64,000 bases of DNA from Flavivirga aquatica (GCF_001747085.1 NZ_MDJD01000054.1:248001-312000), one strand, 5' to 3'. Positions 1 through 9,078 are shown, counted from the first letter of the stretch. The notes: generated from the sequence alone by a model not told the origin. Numbers and translations: made by a program.

Positions 1-85
1 CAAATTGCTATGTAATAAGTGTAGTAAAAAAAAGTATTTTAGTACGAACTATTAAAAAACACGGAGGTTATTAGACGAACTGCCG
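1..85 (+). mobile_element. Right end of an IS1182-family insertion sequence (window-edge partial)
   Basis: The first 15 bases are the last four transposase codons and stop, and the following bases match the 3' end of the full copies at 3395, 15454, 24298 and 28595. The right terminal inverted repeat (…TTATTAGACGAACTGCCG) ends at 85. The next bases, TTACAAAAC, start a cassette, as at every other copy. The rest lies outside the window. Confidence 0.93.
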
Positions 86-123
86 TTACAAAACATTAGA
101 ACCGAACTCAGAGATAAAGAACC

Positions 124-1740
124 ATGGCAACTGCAACACTTCACTTTTTAGGACAAGAAAGAGATCTAATTCGAATATCAGTAAAATACAAAAAAGAATT
201 TTGGGCGTGGAACGGAATGCCTGCTTCAATTCCTTTAGGCGGAATGTTAGTACTAGAATTCGCTACACACCCAGACGACAATAGGTTTGAAGAACGCATT
301 ACAACAATAGATTATAACCGATACAAAATGGGTTATCCTATGGATGAAGGAGAAATAATCTTCTATGATGCTAGTAGTGATATAATTAAGCGATGGAAAT
401 TTGCCGATACAATAATAAAAGAAATAAAGACTGTTTTTTATACAGAAGGAGAAACCCCAATGATGACATATTTAGTGCTTTCGCCAGCGATACAAAACTA
501 TGGCCATTTGCATCTAAAATCCTGGAATATAAGTCATACTGAGCCTGAACCTTACAAAACACCTATTATTGCCACAGAAAATAAAAAACAATATTTTGTA
601 GAAGAAATTAAAATATTAAATTTAGATGAAGGCTCTACAAACTCAGGAGAAAACAATGAAAAAGGTATAATACATAACAAAGAATACACTTTAAAAGCTA
701 GCAAATTCAGAAATAATAAAGCTCCCGAAAATTTAAATAGTATTAAATGGTGCTACAGTTATGTAAAAGAAAATGAAACTGTTATTGGAAACATAAAACA
801 AACTGGAGAAGAAATTACTTTTAAAACTGACGACTTAGATTATTGTGGTTATTCTATTACCTTTTATGCCTACATTGAAAAAAAAGAAAATGAAGCTGAA
901 TTAGAAGTATTTCATCATTACCGTTTTAAATGGTTTGATAGAAAAATCGTAGAACAACAAATAGAAGAAAGATTAGAGAAACCTTGGAAAATAAATCAAG
1001 GAGGGACTTCGCTTTGTGGTATGGCTTGTTTATTTTACATCTTTGCTAAAAATGATAAGCAAGGTTACAAAACACTTGCTGAAACACTTCATAGAACAGG
1101 AAAAGCTACTCATAATGGATATACTGTAGAACCCGATGAAGATGTAAAAGAAGAAATGTACAATACAAATCCTAAAACTTCTAAAGAACACCCTTGGATT
1201 CCAGAGGTTGATTGGATTACTATGGCAACCACAAGGAGTAAAGAAAGTGATTTTGGTTATACAGGTAAAAAAGGACAAGATGCAAGTGCCATAAATTGGC
1301 CTTGGTTAATGACCAATCTAGGAAAGAAACTTTTAGGCTATACAACAGTAGAAATGGATTATTACAAAGTAAACAAGTCTTACATCCGAGATTTCTTTGG
1401 TTCAGATGAAAAAATCAGAATATTAGAAGAAGATATTGACAAAGATTACAAAAACGGATATGAAATTTGTATGATGATTGACGCAGATATGATGTATAAT
1501 AAACCTGATTATGATATTACAGATTTTGGAGAATATCATTGGATAACATATGAAGATAATCTTGAAATTTTAAATTCTAAAGGTAAAACTGAAACAGATT
1601 ATGATGAAGTAACAGATATAAATTTTGACGTTGTAACTTGGGGAGATTTTAAAAGAGATAAAGGTATTGACAAAAAAAAATTGAGATTATCAAAAGCCTC
1701 TTTTAGAAATAATTATTATGGTTATCTAAAGCTTAAATAA
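124..1740 (+). CDS. TssD (Hcp-like) fused to a putative cysteine-protease-type type VI effector
   Basis: Residues about 1-135 resemble Bacteroidota TssD, the type VI secretion tube protein: a GG-x-L-x-x-EF strand, a GEIIFYD segment and the stretch SPAIQNYG followed by KSWNIS. A middle region (about 150-275) looks like an Ig-type spacer with YTLKASKF and IKWCYSY, and related segments occur in the product at 18652. The C-terminal part has a papain/C39-like nucleophile region GGTSLCGMACLFY (Cys298) and a later EYHWITYED (His472, possible Asp480). This architecture suggests an evolved Hcp carrying a toxin to neighbouring cells. ATG lies 39 bases after the cassette start. The lipoprotein gene begins one base after the stop and is the likely immunity gene. 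The TssD call is fairly secure; the peptidase call is inference from motif spacing. Confidence 0.7.
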   Translation: MATATLHFLGQERDLIRISVKYKKEFWAWNGMPASIPLGGMLVLEFATHPDDNRFEERITTIDYNRYKMGYPMDEGEIIFYDASSDIIKRWKFADTIIKEIKTVFYTEGETPMMTYLVLSPAIQNYGHLHLKSWNISHTEPEPYKTPIIATENKKQYFVEEIKILNLDEGSTNSGENNEKGIIHNKEYTLKASKFRNNKAPENLNSIKWCYSYVKENETVIGNIKQTGEEITFKTDDLDYCGYSITFYAYIEKKENEAELEVFHHYRFKWFDRKIVEQQIEERLEKPWKINQGGTSLCGMACLFYIFAKNDKQGYKTLAETLHRTGKATHNGYTVEPDEDVKEEMYNTNPKTSKEHPWIPEVDWITMATTRSKESDFGYTGKKGQDASAINWPWLMTNLGKKLLGYTTVEMDYYKVNKSYIRDFFGSDEKIRILEEDIDKDYKNGYEICMMIDADMMYNKPDYDITDFGEYHWITYEDNLEILNSKGKTETDYDEVTDINFDVVTWGDFKRDKGIDKKKLRLSKASFRNNYYGYLKLK

Positions 1741-1741
1741 T

Positions 1742-2209
1742 ATGAAAAGAGTTTTATTCTTATTTTTAATAACTGTGGTGTCTTGTAATTTTGATAAAAA
1801 GTGTAAAGATTCAATTACCCTGAACTCGGATATATTTATTTACGGATGGGATAAAAATCATGCAACTATTAAAAAAGCTGTAATTTATGAATACAAAAAA
1901 ACTGATTATAAAAACGAATTAAATTCACACTTAATAAATGACTTTGTAAATCCTTTTGTTGTTAGTAACAAAGATGAATTACATTTGCGCACTTCAGGTT
2001 TATTAAAAACAAAATACAATTACAAACTTGTACTAAACGATACATTAATTTTTAAAATATCTGACTTTGAAATTGGCAATATTGAACGAGGTACCGCAGT
2101 TACAGTTCAAAAATATTGCGTAATGAAAAGTTATAAAGTGAATGGAAATAATATAAGTCAAAAAAGTAATCACTTACAATTTGACAGCTCTTTAGGAATA
2201 GTAAAATAA
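1742..2209 (+). CDS. Small lipoprotein, likely immunity protein to the upstream effector
   Basis: This 155-residue product has a short lipoprotein signal (MKRVLFLFLITVVSC, Cys15), so it should be anchored in a membrane facing the periplasm. No known domain was recognised in the remainder. It starts one base after the TssD-fusion stop, and the pair shares one cassette. Tight coupling of a toxin-like type VI cargo gene to a small exported protein is the usual layout of effector-immunity pairs, and a periplasmic immunity protein would fit a toxin acting in the periplasm. The function is inferred from position only. Confidence 0.55.
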   Translation: MKRVLFLFLITVVSCNFDKKCKDSITLNSDIFIYGWDKNHATIKKAVIYEYKKTDYKNELNSHLINDFVNPFVVSNKDELHLRTSGLLKTKYNYKLVLNDTLIFKISDFEIGNIERGTAVTVQKYCVMKSYKVNGNNISQKSNHLQFDSSLGIVK

Positions 2210-2210
2210 C

Positions 2211-2281
2211 GTTTTGTAACAATTTGTATAATGCATATGCACCCTACGGGATGCAAAGGCACCATACAAGAAGCGTTGTAG
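2211..2281. repeat. attC-like cassette boundary 1
   Basis: This compact imperfect palindrome begins with TTTTGTAAC, a 5-nt spacer and GTATAATGC, and closes with GCACCATAC, AAGAAGC and GTTGTAG. The layout of outer box, short spacer, inner box, loop and mirrored boxes is that of integron attC sites. TTTTGTAAC is complementary to the start of its own cassette (GTTACAAAA at 85). The inferred crossover lies between G2275 and T2276. Confidence 0.65.
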
Positions 2282-2287
2282 CTAATA

Positions 2288-3265
2288 TTGAAAAAAATTG
2301 ATGCACTAAATAATATGTCAGAAGAATTAAGCAACATAGAACCCGAAGATTTACTTTCAACTGTAGATGGAATTCCATTACCGCCAGCAATAAAGAAAAA
2401 CTTATGGAAATCACTAGGTAGACTTGTTACAGGATTAGTTGACATACCAGTTGCTTATCTTGAATCAAAAGCTGAAAGAATTAAGGGAGAAACTGTAGCT
2501 TTGAACGTATTTCGTTCTAAAGTGGCAGAAAAAGCTTCTGACGAGTTTATGGAGGATGAGCAATTAATGAATAGAGCTGTAAATTATTATGGTTCAAAAC
2601 TATTAAAAGAACAACTAAATAGAGAAAAAGTAATTGACAAGACTGTCGAAGAATTAAAATTAAATCCGCCAGAAAATGATACTAATCAAGAAATTGATGA
2701 AGATTGGCTAGATTTATTTTCAAGAATTTCTGAAACAAAATCAAATGAAGAAGTACAATTAATATTATCGAAAATATTAGCTGGTGAAATTAAAAATCCC
2801 GGGAGTTTTGGACCAAAATCATTACATACATTAACGATTCTAGACCAAAAAACAGCCAAAATATTTCAAAATTTTTGTTCAGTTAGTTATGAGTCTGAAG
2901 GTCTAGGCAGCAGTTTTACGAGTGTTATTTGTGAACCTTTTGGTGGACCTGGAAGTAACGGATTATCCGAGTTTAATTTAAATTATTCAAATCTTGCACA
3001 ATTACAAGATGCTGGTTTAATCCAATATGACTTAAACGCTTGGAGAGAAATACCACCTATACTTTTTGTATTACCTTTTAAGTTTGGAAATAAGGAATTC
3101 TGCCTAAAACAAAAAGAAGAAAAAATTAACACATCGATTAGAACAAAGGTTATCAATTTCACCAAAGTTGGTTTAGAATTGCGAAAAGTTCTGCAAATGG
3201 AAAGTAATGATAGTTACAATGAAAAAACTATTGATTGGATAAAGAATAAATTTAAACTTGAATAA
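2288..3265 (+). CDS. DUF2806 family protein
   Basis: The central segment EDWLDLFSRISETKSNEEVQ followed by LSKILAGEIKNPGSF and LHTLTILDQKTAKIFQNFCS is the signature of DUF2806 proteins, whose function is unknown and which often sit in accessory regions. No signal peptide or membrane segment is seen, so it is probably cytoplasmic. The start could be TTG at 2288 or ATG at 2315, which begins MSEELSN. The gene fills its cassette: TTG is only 12 bases from the inferred crossover and the stop is followed at once by the next boundary. Transcription probably depends on an upstream promoter. Confidence 0.75.
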   Translation: MKKIDALNNMSEELSNIEPEDLLSTVDGIPLPPAIKKNLWKSLGRLVTGLVDIPVAYLESKAERIKGETVALNVFRSKVAEKASDEFMEDEQLMNRAVNYYGSKLLKEQLNREKVIDKTVEELKLNPPENDTNQEIDEDWLDLFSRISETKSNEEVQLILSKILAGEIKNPGSFGPKSLHTLTILDQKTAKIFQNFCSVSYESEGLGSSFTSVICEPFGGPGSNGLSEFNLNYSNLAQLQDAGLIQYDLNAWREIPPILFVLPFKFGNKEFCLKQKEEKINTSIRTKVINFTKVGLELRKVLQMESNDSYNEKTIDWIKNKFKLE

Positions 3266-3268
3266 TAC

Positions 3269-3394
3269 TAGCTACAACAATGGCTATAAGTAATTGCTTG
3301 TTCTCGCCTACTTCTGAAAATCCTCGCGGATTTTCAGTTTGGTGTGTACTTGCGAAGTTGATTGCTAACCCACGCAACTACTCATAGCCGAGAC
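3269..3394. repeat. attC-like cassette boundary 2 (split by IS1182-family copy)
   Basis: It begins TAGCTACAAC, the reverse complement of its own cassette start (GTTGTAGCTA at 2275). Mirrored arms ATGGCTAT and ATAGCC flank a central hairpin with stem CTGAAAATCC/GGATTTTCAG at 3314-3337. The right edge ends in GAGAC, directly abutting the insertion sequence; the terminal GTTACC continues at 5041 after the element. Confidence 0.65.
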
Positions 3395-5041
3395 CGTCAG
3401 ACTGTCTAATAACTTATCCTATTTTCTTAGGTAAATATTTCGTTTTTTCGTATCTTAATGTTATGAAATTCATCCTAGGAAAAGACCGAAAACAGACCTG
3501 CCTTTTTCCTGTTTCTCTTGAAGATTCCATCGAACAAGAAAATAGCGTGAGGTCAATAGATCAATTTGTAGATTCACTTGACTTGAGCGAACTTGGTTTT
3601 CGTTCAGTTTTTACAGAAAATGGACCGCCTGCTTACAATCCATCTGTCTTACTAAAACTATACATTTATGGCTACATGAACCGCGTGCGTTCTTCAAGGC
3701 AATTGGAAAAAGAATGCAAACGAAATATTGAAGTGATATGGCTTTTAGAAGCTCTAACTCCTGACCATAATACTATTAGCAATTTTAGAAAAGATAATGC
3801 CAAGGCCATTAAAAAAGTGTTTTTTGCTACCGTTAAAATAGCTCGAAATTTTGGACTCATAGGTGCAACATTGGTTGCTGGAGATAGCACCAAACTCAGA
3901 GCGCAGAACAGTAAGAAGAACAATTTTAACCAAAAAAAAATCGGGCGCCATCTAGATTATATTGATAATAAACTGCAACAGTACAATAAAGCACTCGAGC
4001 AAAGTGATAGCGACAGTGAAAAGCAAGAAATAAATAAAGATATCGACAAACATAAAGGACGCAGAGAACACTATAAGCAACTTGAAAAAGAACTAATAGA
4101 ATCAGGAGAACCACAGATATCAACCTCGGATCCTGATAGCAAGCACTTAATAATACGTAATAACATTACTGAAGTTGCCTACTGTGTTCAGACAACTGTA
4201 GATGCAGATTACAACATCCCTTTTGATTACCTAGTAACCAACAAGAATGATTCCAAAGCAATGGGACAGATGCTGCGTAGAGCAAAATCTATCTTACACA
4301 CCAATACATTTACCGCACTTTATGATAAAGGTTATCACACAGGAAGTGAATTCTGCACAGCCAATCAATTAAATATAAAAACACTGGTTGCAATACCTGG
4401 AATTGGGAGAGCCTCACAAGCTCCAGACCCAAACTACAACTCTGAACATTTTAAATACAATAAAGAAAATGACACCTATATGTGTCCACAGGGAAATATT
4501 CTTAAGAGTAATGGAAGCACTTATAAAGGAAGAAACTATAGATTTAAACAGTACAAAACAAATCAATGTAAATCTTGCCCCGTGAGGGACTTATGCACAA
4601 CTTCTAAAGTAAATGGAAAGATAATACAGCGCAGTGAATTTCAAAAATACATAGAAGAAAATGCGCAACAAGTTTTAAAAAATCCCAAGGCATATAAAAA
4701 AAGACAAGCTATTGTAGAACACCCTTACGGAACCATAAAACGACAATGGGGCTTTAGCTATATCTTAACTAAAAAAACAATGCAAAGAGCAAGTGCTGAT
4801 GTAGGGTTTATGTTCATAGCATATAACCTGAAAAGAATATGGAACATAATGAAAACAAAGAAACAAACGCTTTTTAGAGCTATAAATATTGGTATGTTGT
4901 CTGTATTAGATTTTTTAGGAGTTCTAGCTCTTTATTCTAGTCTTTATCAAAAAAAGCAAATTGCTATGTAATAAGTGTAGTAAAAAAAAGTATTTTAGTA
5001 CGAACTATTAAAAAACACGGAGGTTATTAGACGAACTGCCG
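3395..5041 (+). mobile_element. IS1182-family insertion sequence, full copy 1
   Basis: The element is about 1.65 kb with imperfect terminal inverted repeats: CGTCAGACTGTCTAATAAC on the left, and on the right the reverse complement of CGGCAGTTCGTCTAATAAC. It carries one transposase. It sits exactly between the AC and TTA of a cassette boundary. No clear target duplication is visible beyond a possible single base. Confidence 0.9.
3463..4971 (+). CDS. IS1182-family transposase (copy 1)
   Basis: This 502-residue DDE transposase has the family N-terminus (a PAYNPSVLLKLYIYGYMNR stretch followed by SSRQLEKEC) and a helical N-terminal DNA-binding region. Candidate catalytic residues lie in AGDSTK, ALYDKGYHTG and the E of VEHPYGTIKRQWG. 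A zinc-finger-like cysteine cluster (CPQG, CKSCPVRDLC) lies between the second D and the E. The copy is nearly identical to those at 15522, 24366 and 28663, with variants such as IGRH versus IGSH. All copies are intact, so the element was recently or is still active. Confidence 0.95.
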   Translation: MKFILGKDRKQTCLFPVSLEDSIEQENSVRSIDQFVDSLDLSELGFRSVFTENGPPAYNPSVLLKLYIYGYMNRVRSSRQLEKECKRNIEVIWLLEALTPDHNTISNFRKDNAKAIKKVFFATVKIARNFGLIGATLVAGDSTKLRAQNSKKNNFNQKKIGRHLDYIDNKLQQYNKALEQSDSDSEKQEINKDIDKHKGRREHYKQLEKELIESGEPQISTSDPDSKHLIIRNNITEVAYCVQTTVDADYNIPFDYLVTNKNDSKAMGQMLRRAKSILHTNTFTALYDKGYHTGSEFCTANQLNIKTLVAIPGIGRASQAPDPNYNSEHFKYNKENDTYMCPQGNILKSNGSTYKGRNYRFKQYKTNQCKSCPVRDLCTTSKVNGKIIQRSEFQKYIEENAQQVLKNPKAYKKRQAIVEHPYGTIKRQWGFSYILTKKTMQRASADVGFMFIAYNLKRIWNIMKTKKQTLFRAINIGMLSVLDFLGVLALYSSLYQKKQIAM

Positions 5042-5052
5042 TTACCTACAAT

Positions 5053-5832
5053 TTGAGAAATAAGAAACTTTTGATATTAGATTTAGATGGAGTACTAATA
5101 ACAAATTCATCGTGGAAAGCTGACCGAATTCACTCGGATGGATATTCTGAATTTAACGAATCTTGTGTTGAGAACTTAAATCAACTTCTAACTCTTGCGG
5201 AATTTGACATTTGGTTAAGTTCGACAAGGAGAACTGTAAAAACTTTAAATGAATTCAATCTGATTTTTAAAAATCGTGGAATAAAAAAAGACATCGTCGG
5301 ATTTTTACCTGAATACTCAAATTGTAAAAACAGAAAAGAAGAAATATTAAAATTTATTGCGGAATTTAAACCTTCAGATTTCCTAATTATCGATGATGAC
5401 AAAACTCTGAACGGACTAGAAAATAATATAAAAGACAACTTAATCTTGACCGAATTGACTAAAGGATTTAATTCGGACAAACTAAAAGAAGCTTCTGGAA
5501 AAATAAGCGAATTAATCGGAATTGAAAAATACAAGGTTTACGCAAAATACAACGGACAATACGATGTAATGGCTGATTTCAGAACAGGTGCAAAAAGTGA
5601 TTTAAAAAAAATATCAGAACGTGAATGGAGTGTTATTGAGGAAATTGAAGATAGTTTATGTGTCTTGAACACGGGAAAATATTCAAAAACAATACAAGCC
5701 GAAATGCAATCGAAAATTGACAAACTAAAACCTATGATTACGAATGAAATATGGCATTTGATTAAAAATAATGAAAAGCCAATTTTAGAGAAAAAAAAAT
5801 CTTGGTTCAATAGAATATTAAAAAAACTGTAG
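5053..5832 (+). CDS. HAD-domain protein (Swiss-army-knife RNA repair HAD type)
   Basis: The N-terminal 150 residues form a HAD fold: motif I LILDLDGVL (residues 6-14, nucleophile Asp), motif II WLSSTRR and a late acidic motif LIIDDDKTL. This matches the HAD domain found in, among others, swiss-army-knife RNA repair proteins, and is a predicted phosphatase. Residues 165-259 were not recognised and end in a basic helix. The start is TTG, only 11 bases from the cassette junction, so any ribosome-binding signal would have to come from the preceding insertion sequence or boundary. The stop codon lies inside the next attC-like box. Substrate unknown. Confidence 0.65.
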   Translation: MRNKKLLILDLDGVLITNSSWKADRIHSDGYSEFNESCVENLNQLLTLAEFDIWLSSTRRTVKTLNEFNLIFKNRGIKKDIVGFLPEYSNCKNRKEEILKFIAEFKPSDFLIIDDDKTLNGLENNIKDNLILTELTKGFNSDKLKEASGKISELIGIEKYKVYAKYNGQYDVMADFRTGAKSDLKKISEREWSVIEEIEDSLCVLNTGKYSKTIQAEMQSKIDKLKPMITNEIWHLIKNNEKPILEKKKSWFNRILKKL

Positions 5833-5959
5833 GTAACGTGTATAACTAATTACTCGTTCTGTGTGTACTTGGAAAATCCTACGGATTTTCCTCTGGTTCG
5901 TTTTCTTTTGTTAACTTAGACCTAGCCAACGTAACTAGCCATACACGAACACGTTACCC
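5828..5959. repeat. attC-like cassette boundary 3 (uninterrupted)
   Basis: It starts TGTAGGTAAC, reverse complement of its own cassette start (GTTACCTACA at 5041), and ends CACGTTACCC. Arms GTGTATAAC and GCCATACAC mirror each other, and the centre holds the stem GGAAAATCC/GGATTTTCC around 5870-5891. This is an unoccupied example of the site the IS1182-family element enters. The crossover would be G5953|T5954. Confidence 0.65.
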
Positions 5960-5974
5960 ACAAGCGAAAAAAAA

Positions 5975-6062
5975 AGCCAACCGCACATTAAGCACATTTG
6001 GTTTTTGCCACCACACAATCCAAAGCTAAAAAACCAAAAGAGCTTAATCTCCCCACCGCTTC
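5975..6062. repeat. Stem-loop repeat flanking the GHKL-HNH-methylase operon, left copy
   Basis: This segment runs from AGCCAACCGC to ACCGCTTCC. It contains AGCACATTTGG, an inner stem TTTGGTTTTT/AAAAAACCAAA, and AAAAGAGCTT. A related segment with the same order of blocks closes the operon at 11951-12027. It differs from the attC-like family. Confidence 0.5.
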
Positions 6063-6068
6063 CAATAG

Positions 6069-6272
6069 TTACGATTTTGACTTTCTTCTTGTTGGATACA
6101 TTACTTGTTGTTCTTTAAATTGACCGATTTCTTCTCTGAGTGTTTGGTTAATATTTTGAATTAAATCATTTTGAAATTTCATAATACCCAATAAATCGTG
6201 CATTGCATTTAAATTTTCTAGCTGTTTATAGACAATTTCTTCTAAATCGGCTTTGGTATATCTTTTGCTCAT
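6069..6272 (-). CDS. Small hypothetical coiled-coil protein, divergent from the defence-like operon
   Basis: The 67-residue product (MSKRYTKADLEEIVYKQLEN…) is mostly predicted helix with a basic C-terminal tail (PTRRKSKS). No known domain was recognised. It is transcribed away from the HTH gene at 6419 across a 146-bp spacer with a direct repeat, so it may be co-regulated with that operon. Its size and lack of homology clues leave open that it is spurious, but its start lies next to a plausible promoter region and it occupies the only room on that side of the cassette. Confidence 0.5.
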   Translation of the reverse strand: MSKRYTKADLEEIVYKQLENLNAMHDLLGIMKFQNDLIQNINQTLREEIGQFKEQQVMYPTRRKSKS

Positions 6273-6289
6273 ATTGAATTATATAGATT

Positions 6290-6374
6290 TTCTAAACTAT
6301 GGTTTTTTTATCTGGGACTAAGGTAATTACTTTCTGGAACAAATCAAAATTATAGTCCAGAAATTCTAAACTAT
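6290..6374. promoter_or_regulatory. Divergent promoter region with an 11-bp direct repeat (candidate HTH operator)
   Basis: TTCTAAACTAT occurs twice, at 6290-6300 and 6364-6374, in the same orientation between the divergent genes at 6272 and 6419. The first gene of the plus-strand operon encodes a Cro/XRE-type regulator, so autoregulation through these repeats is plausible. No biochemical support is visible. Confidence 0.4.
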
Positions 6375-6418
6375 AATATGAAACAACTAAATTTGAATAC
6401 CGAAAATCGAAAAAAAGC

Positions 6419-6637
6419 ATGACTGAACTCGGACAATATTTATCCAAAAAATCGGCAAGTAAAGCAGGGATTTCGAAGAAAACTGGAATTAGTAAATCTA
6501 GAATCAGCGAATTAACTCTTAATCCATCTACTCAACTTAGAGCTTGGGAATTATACTTAATTTCTTTAGCATTGGACGTAGACCCTGGAGAAATGTTCAA
6601 AGAAATTTTTGTTGAATTAAAATTACCAAGCAAATAA
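6419..6637 (+). CDS. XRE/Cro-type helix-turn-helix regulator
   Basis: The 72-residue product has an HTH core (SASKAGISKKTGISKSRISE) followed by LSLALDVDPGEMFKE-like XRE C-terminal helices (seen as LISLALDVDPGEMF). It is a single DNA-binding domain, cytoplasmic. The final stop base overlaps the ATG of the GHKL gene (TAATG), indicating translational coupling. As the first gene of the operon it probably controls expression of the downstream nuclease and methylase, possibly through the direct repeats at 6290 and 6364. Confidence 0.75.
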   Translation: MTELGQYLSKKSASKAGISKKTGISKSRISELTLNPSTQLRAWELYLISLALDVDPGEMFKEIFVELKLPSK

Positions 6638-9072
6638 TGGCTAAAATACCTTTTAAAGTTTCTGCAAGAGCAGGTAAACTATTGGGTAGAGAAAATTTCT
6701 CTAACCCTGAGGGTGCTATTATTGAGCTTGTAAAAAATTCTTATGATGCAGATGCAAATAATTGTTTTGTGTTTTTTGATGTACCAACTGAAATAAAAAA
6801 AGATAAAGAAGGAAAAACTCATCAAATCCCTATAAAAGAAAAAAGTATCTTATATATAATTGACAATGGTGAAGGAATGACTGAGGAAGTTATTAAAAAT
6901 CATTGGATGCAAATCGGAACAGGAAACAAGGAAAAAGACTTTGTTTCTGATGATGATAGAATAAAAACAGGAGCAAAAGGAATTGGACGATTTGCATTAG
7001 ATAGACTTGGATTTGAAACAGAAATGTGGACACTTTCCAAAAATGCTAAAAATAAAAATGGCTCTTTCTGGAAAATGGACTGGAATCAATTTGATAATTC
7101 AGAAAAAATCATTTCACAAATTGAAGCAGAATTAGAACCAATAAAAATTGAATTAAAAGAAAAAATCAGAAGCCTTACCAACAATAATGAACAGGTAGAA
7201 AATTTAATTGACAAAATAGATTTTCATAGAGGTACAATTATCAAAATATCAAATTTAAAAGATGATTGGTTTAATGAAGAAACCTCTTCTGTTTTTAAAA
7301 GCTTGGAGGCGTTAATTCCTCCGAAGGAGCTAAATATTCCATTTGAAGTTTACTTTAACCATTTTCAACAACCAAAAGAATTTGGAAAAGTTGAAACTGC
7401 ATTTTTTAATGACTTCGATTATAAATTAAAAGCATCTTATAATGCTGAAACATTAAATGTAGATTTTGAGATAACAAGAAATGAAATAGATATCAAAGCA
7501 TTAAAAAAGAACTATCCAGATGTATATAAATCGAAAAGTTCTCCTTATGATTTAAAAACTCTAGAAAATAAAGTTTTTAGTTATTCCAAACCCATTGATA
7601 AAATTTTAAAATGGAAAACAACCGACTCAAGTGAAAAACTTTTGAAAGCTGTTGGAAGCTTTAATTTGACATTTTATTATTTGAAATATTCAAATTCTGT
7701 TAAAGAAGGATACCCATTTAAATCAGTTGTTGCTAGTGAACGAAAATCAACTTTAGACCGTTTTGGAGGAGTTAAAATATATAGGGATTCGTTTAGAGTA
7801 AGGCCATATGGAGACCCTAATAATGATTGGATGAAATTAGGAGCAAGAGTTGCTCAAAGTCCAGCTGGTGCTGGGCAAAGAATTGGAGATTGGAGAGTGA
7901 GACCTGAACAAACAGCAGGTATCATTACAATATCTAGAAAAAACAATCCCCTTCTAATTGACAAATCAGATAGAGGTTCATTACAGGAAAATGATGCTTT
8001 TGATAAGTTTAAAGATATAATTATTGGATGTATCCACGAATTTGAATTTGATAGAACGAAAATTATAAACCCTCTATACCTGAAGAATAAAAAAGATGCA
8101 GAAGCAAAAAAAGAAAGGGAAATTCAAAAACGAGCAGAGAAACTAGCTGATAAAATTGTTGCAGATAGAAAAAAAGCAGAAGAAGCAATTTACGGTAAAA
8201 AGGGAAAGCCTAAAGATTTATTCGAAGAGAAAAAGGAAGAAGAAGAAAAGAAATCCTATCAAGATACTTTTAAAGACACCTTTAAAGCCATTGAGGATGA
8301 AAGGAATGAAGAAGACAACAAAGAACTTGTTCAAGTTAGGTCATTAGCTAGTTTAGGACTTGTAGTTTCTTCCTTTGCTCACGAATTAAAGGAAATTAAA
8401 GACAATGCGTACGAGATAAAAGAATTAGAAGAGATTTTTAATGCAATTGCAACCAAAGAAAAAAAAGACACTGTTGAGTTTAAAGATGGTATTGAAATAA
8501 TTGAATTGTTAGATGAAAATTCAGATAAAATTATTCATTGGGTAGATTATGCTTTAACGGCTATAAGAAAAGACAAAAGGACAAGAGGTAAATTTGAATT
8601 CTCCCCTTTCTTTAAATCTTTAAATGAATCTTGGATTAGAATATTCAAAAAAAGGGATATTCACCTGAATATAGATGACAATCTTGAGAAAAATTCTTAT
8701 AATTTTAGAGCTTTTGAAATGGATATTTCTACCATATTTACTAATCTAATAAATAATTCTATTGATTCATTTAATAATTTAACAGAGCCTCAAGAGAGAT
8801 TAATAGACATTAATATTTGTCTTAAAAAAGAGTCAATTGAGATAGTATACTCTGATAATGGAATAGGTCTAGACAAAGTATTTGAAGATGATAAAGATGA
8901 AATATTTTTACCATTTAAAACTGCAAAAAGAGATAGAAAGGGTAAAGAAATAGGAACTGGTTTAGGAATGTACTTAGTAAAATCAGTAATTGATGACAAC
9001 AATGGGACGATTGACATTCTCGAACCTGAAAAAGGATTCTCAGTATTAATCTCATTTCCAACAAGAAAATAA
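6637..9072 (+). CDS. Double GHKL ATPase: paraMORC-like N-terminal half with histidine-kinase-like C-terminal half
   Basis: Two GHKL ATP-binding modules are visible in 811 residues. The N-terminal one has IIELVKNSYDADA, DNGEGM (Asp76) and GAKGIGRFALDRLG, as in MutL/Hsp90/MORC-like proteins. A charged helical linker (about 470-565) follows. The C-terminal part has a kinase H-box-like SLGLVVSSFAHELKE (His582), an N-box NLINNSIDSF, DNGIGL (Asp740) and GTGLGMYLVK. The next gene encodes a receiver, so phosphotransfer from His582 is plausible. MutL/MORC-like ATPases are known in restriction-modification-linked conflict operons; here it sits upstream of HNH and methylase genes. It could sense invading DNA and gate the nuclease. 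ATPase assignment is secure; role is inferred. Confidence 0.8.
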   Translation: MAKIPFKVSARAGKLLGRENFSNPEGAIIELVKNSYDADANNCFVFFDVPTEIKKDKEGKTHQIPIKEKSILYIIDNGEGMTEEVIKNHWMQIGTGNKEKDFVSDDDRIKTGAKGIGRFALDRLGFETEMWTLSKNAKNKNGSFWKMDWNQFDNSEKIISQIEAELEPIKIELKEKIRSLTNNNEQVENLIDKIDFHRGTIIKISNLKDDWFNEETSSVFKSLEALIPPKELNIPFEVYFNHFQQPKEFGKVETAFFNDFDYKLKASYNAETLNVDFEITRNEIDIKALKKNYPDVYKSKSSPYDLKTLENKVFSYSKPIDKILKWKTTDSSEKLLKAVGSFNLTFYYLKYSNSVKEGYPFKSVVASERKSTLDRFGGVKIYRDSFRVRPYGDPNNDWMKLGARVAQSPAGAGQRIGDWRVRPEQTAGIITISRKNNPLLIDKSDRGSLQENDAFDKFKDIIIGCIHEFEFDRTKIINPLYLKNKKDAEAKKEREIQKRAEKLADKIVADRKKAEEAIYGKKGKPKDLFEEKKEEEEKKSYQDTFKDTFKAIEDERNEEDNKELVQVRSLASLGLVVSSFAHELKEIKDNAYEIKELEEIFNAIATKEKKDTVEFKDGIEIIELLDENSDKIIHWVDYALTAIRKDKRTRGKFEFSPFFKSLNESWIRIFKKRDIHLNIDDNLEKNSYNFRAFEMDISTIFTNLINNSIDSFNNLTEPQERLIDINICLKKESIEIVYSDNGIGLDKVFEDDKDEIFLPFKTAKRDRKGKEIGTGLGMYLVKSVIDDNNGTIDILEPEKGFSVLISFPTRK

Positions 9073-9078
9073 AAATAT

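Noticed and set aside
1030-1278. Open frames of 60-125 codons opposite real genes (for example 1030-1278 and 60845-61222 opposite strand)
   Set aside because: They lie wholly inside better-supported genes, have no recognisable domains and biased low-complexity composition typical of antisense frames in AT-rich DNA.
3672-4123. Minus-strand ORFs inside each IS1182-family transposase gene
   Set aside because: They recur in every copy only because the copies are nearly identical; no domain or ribosome-site support.
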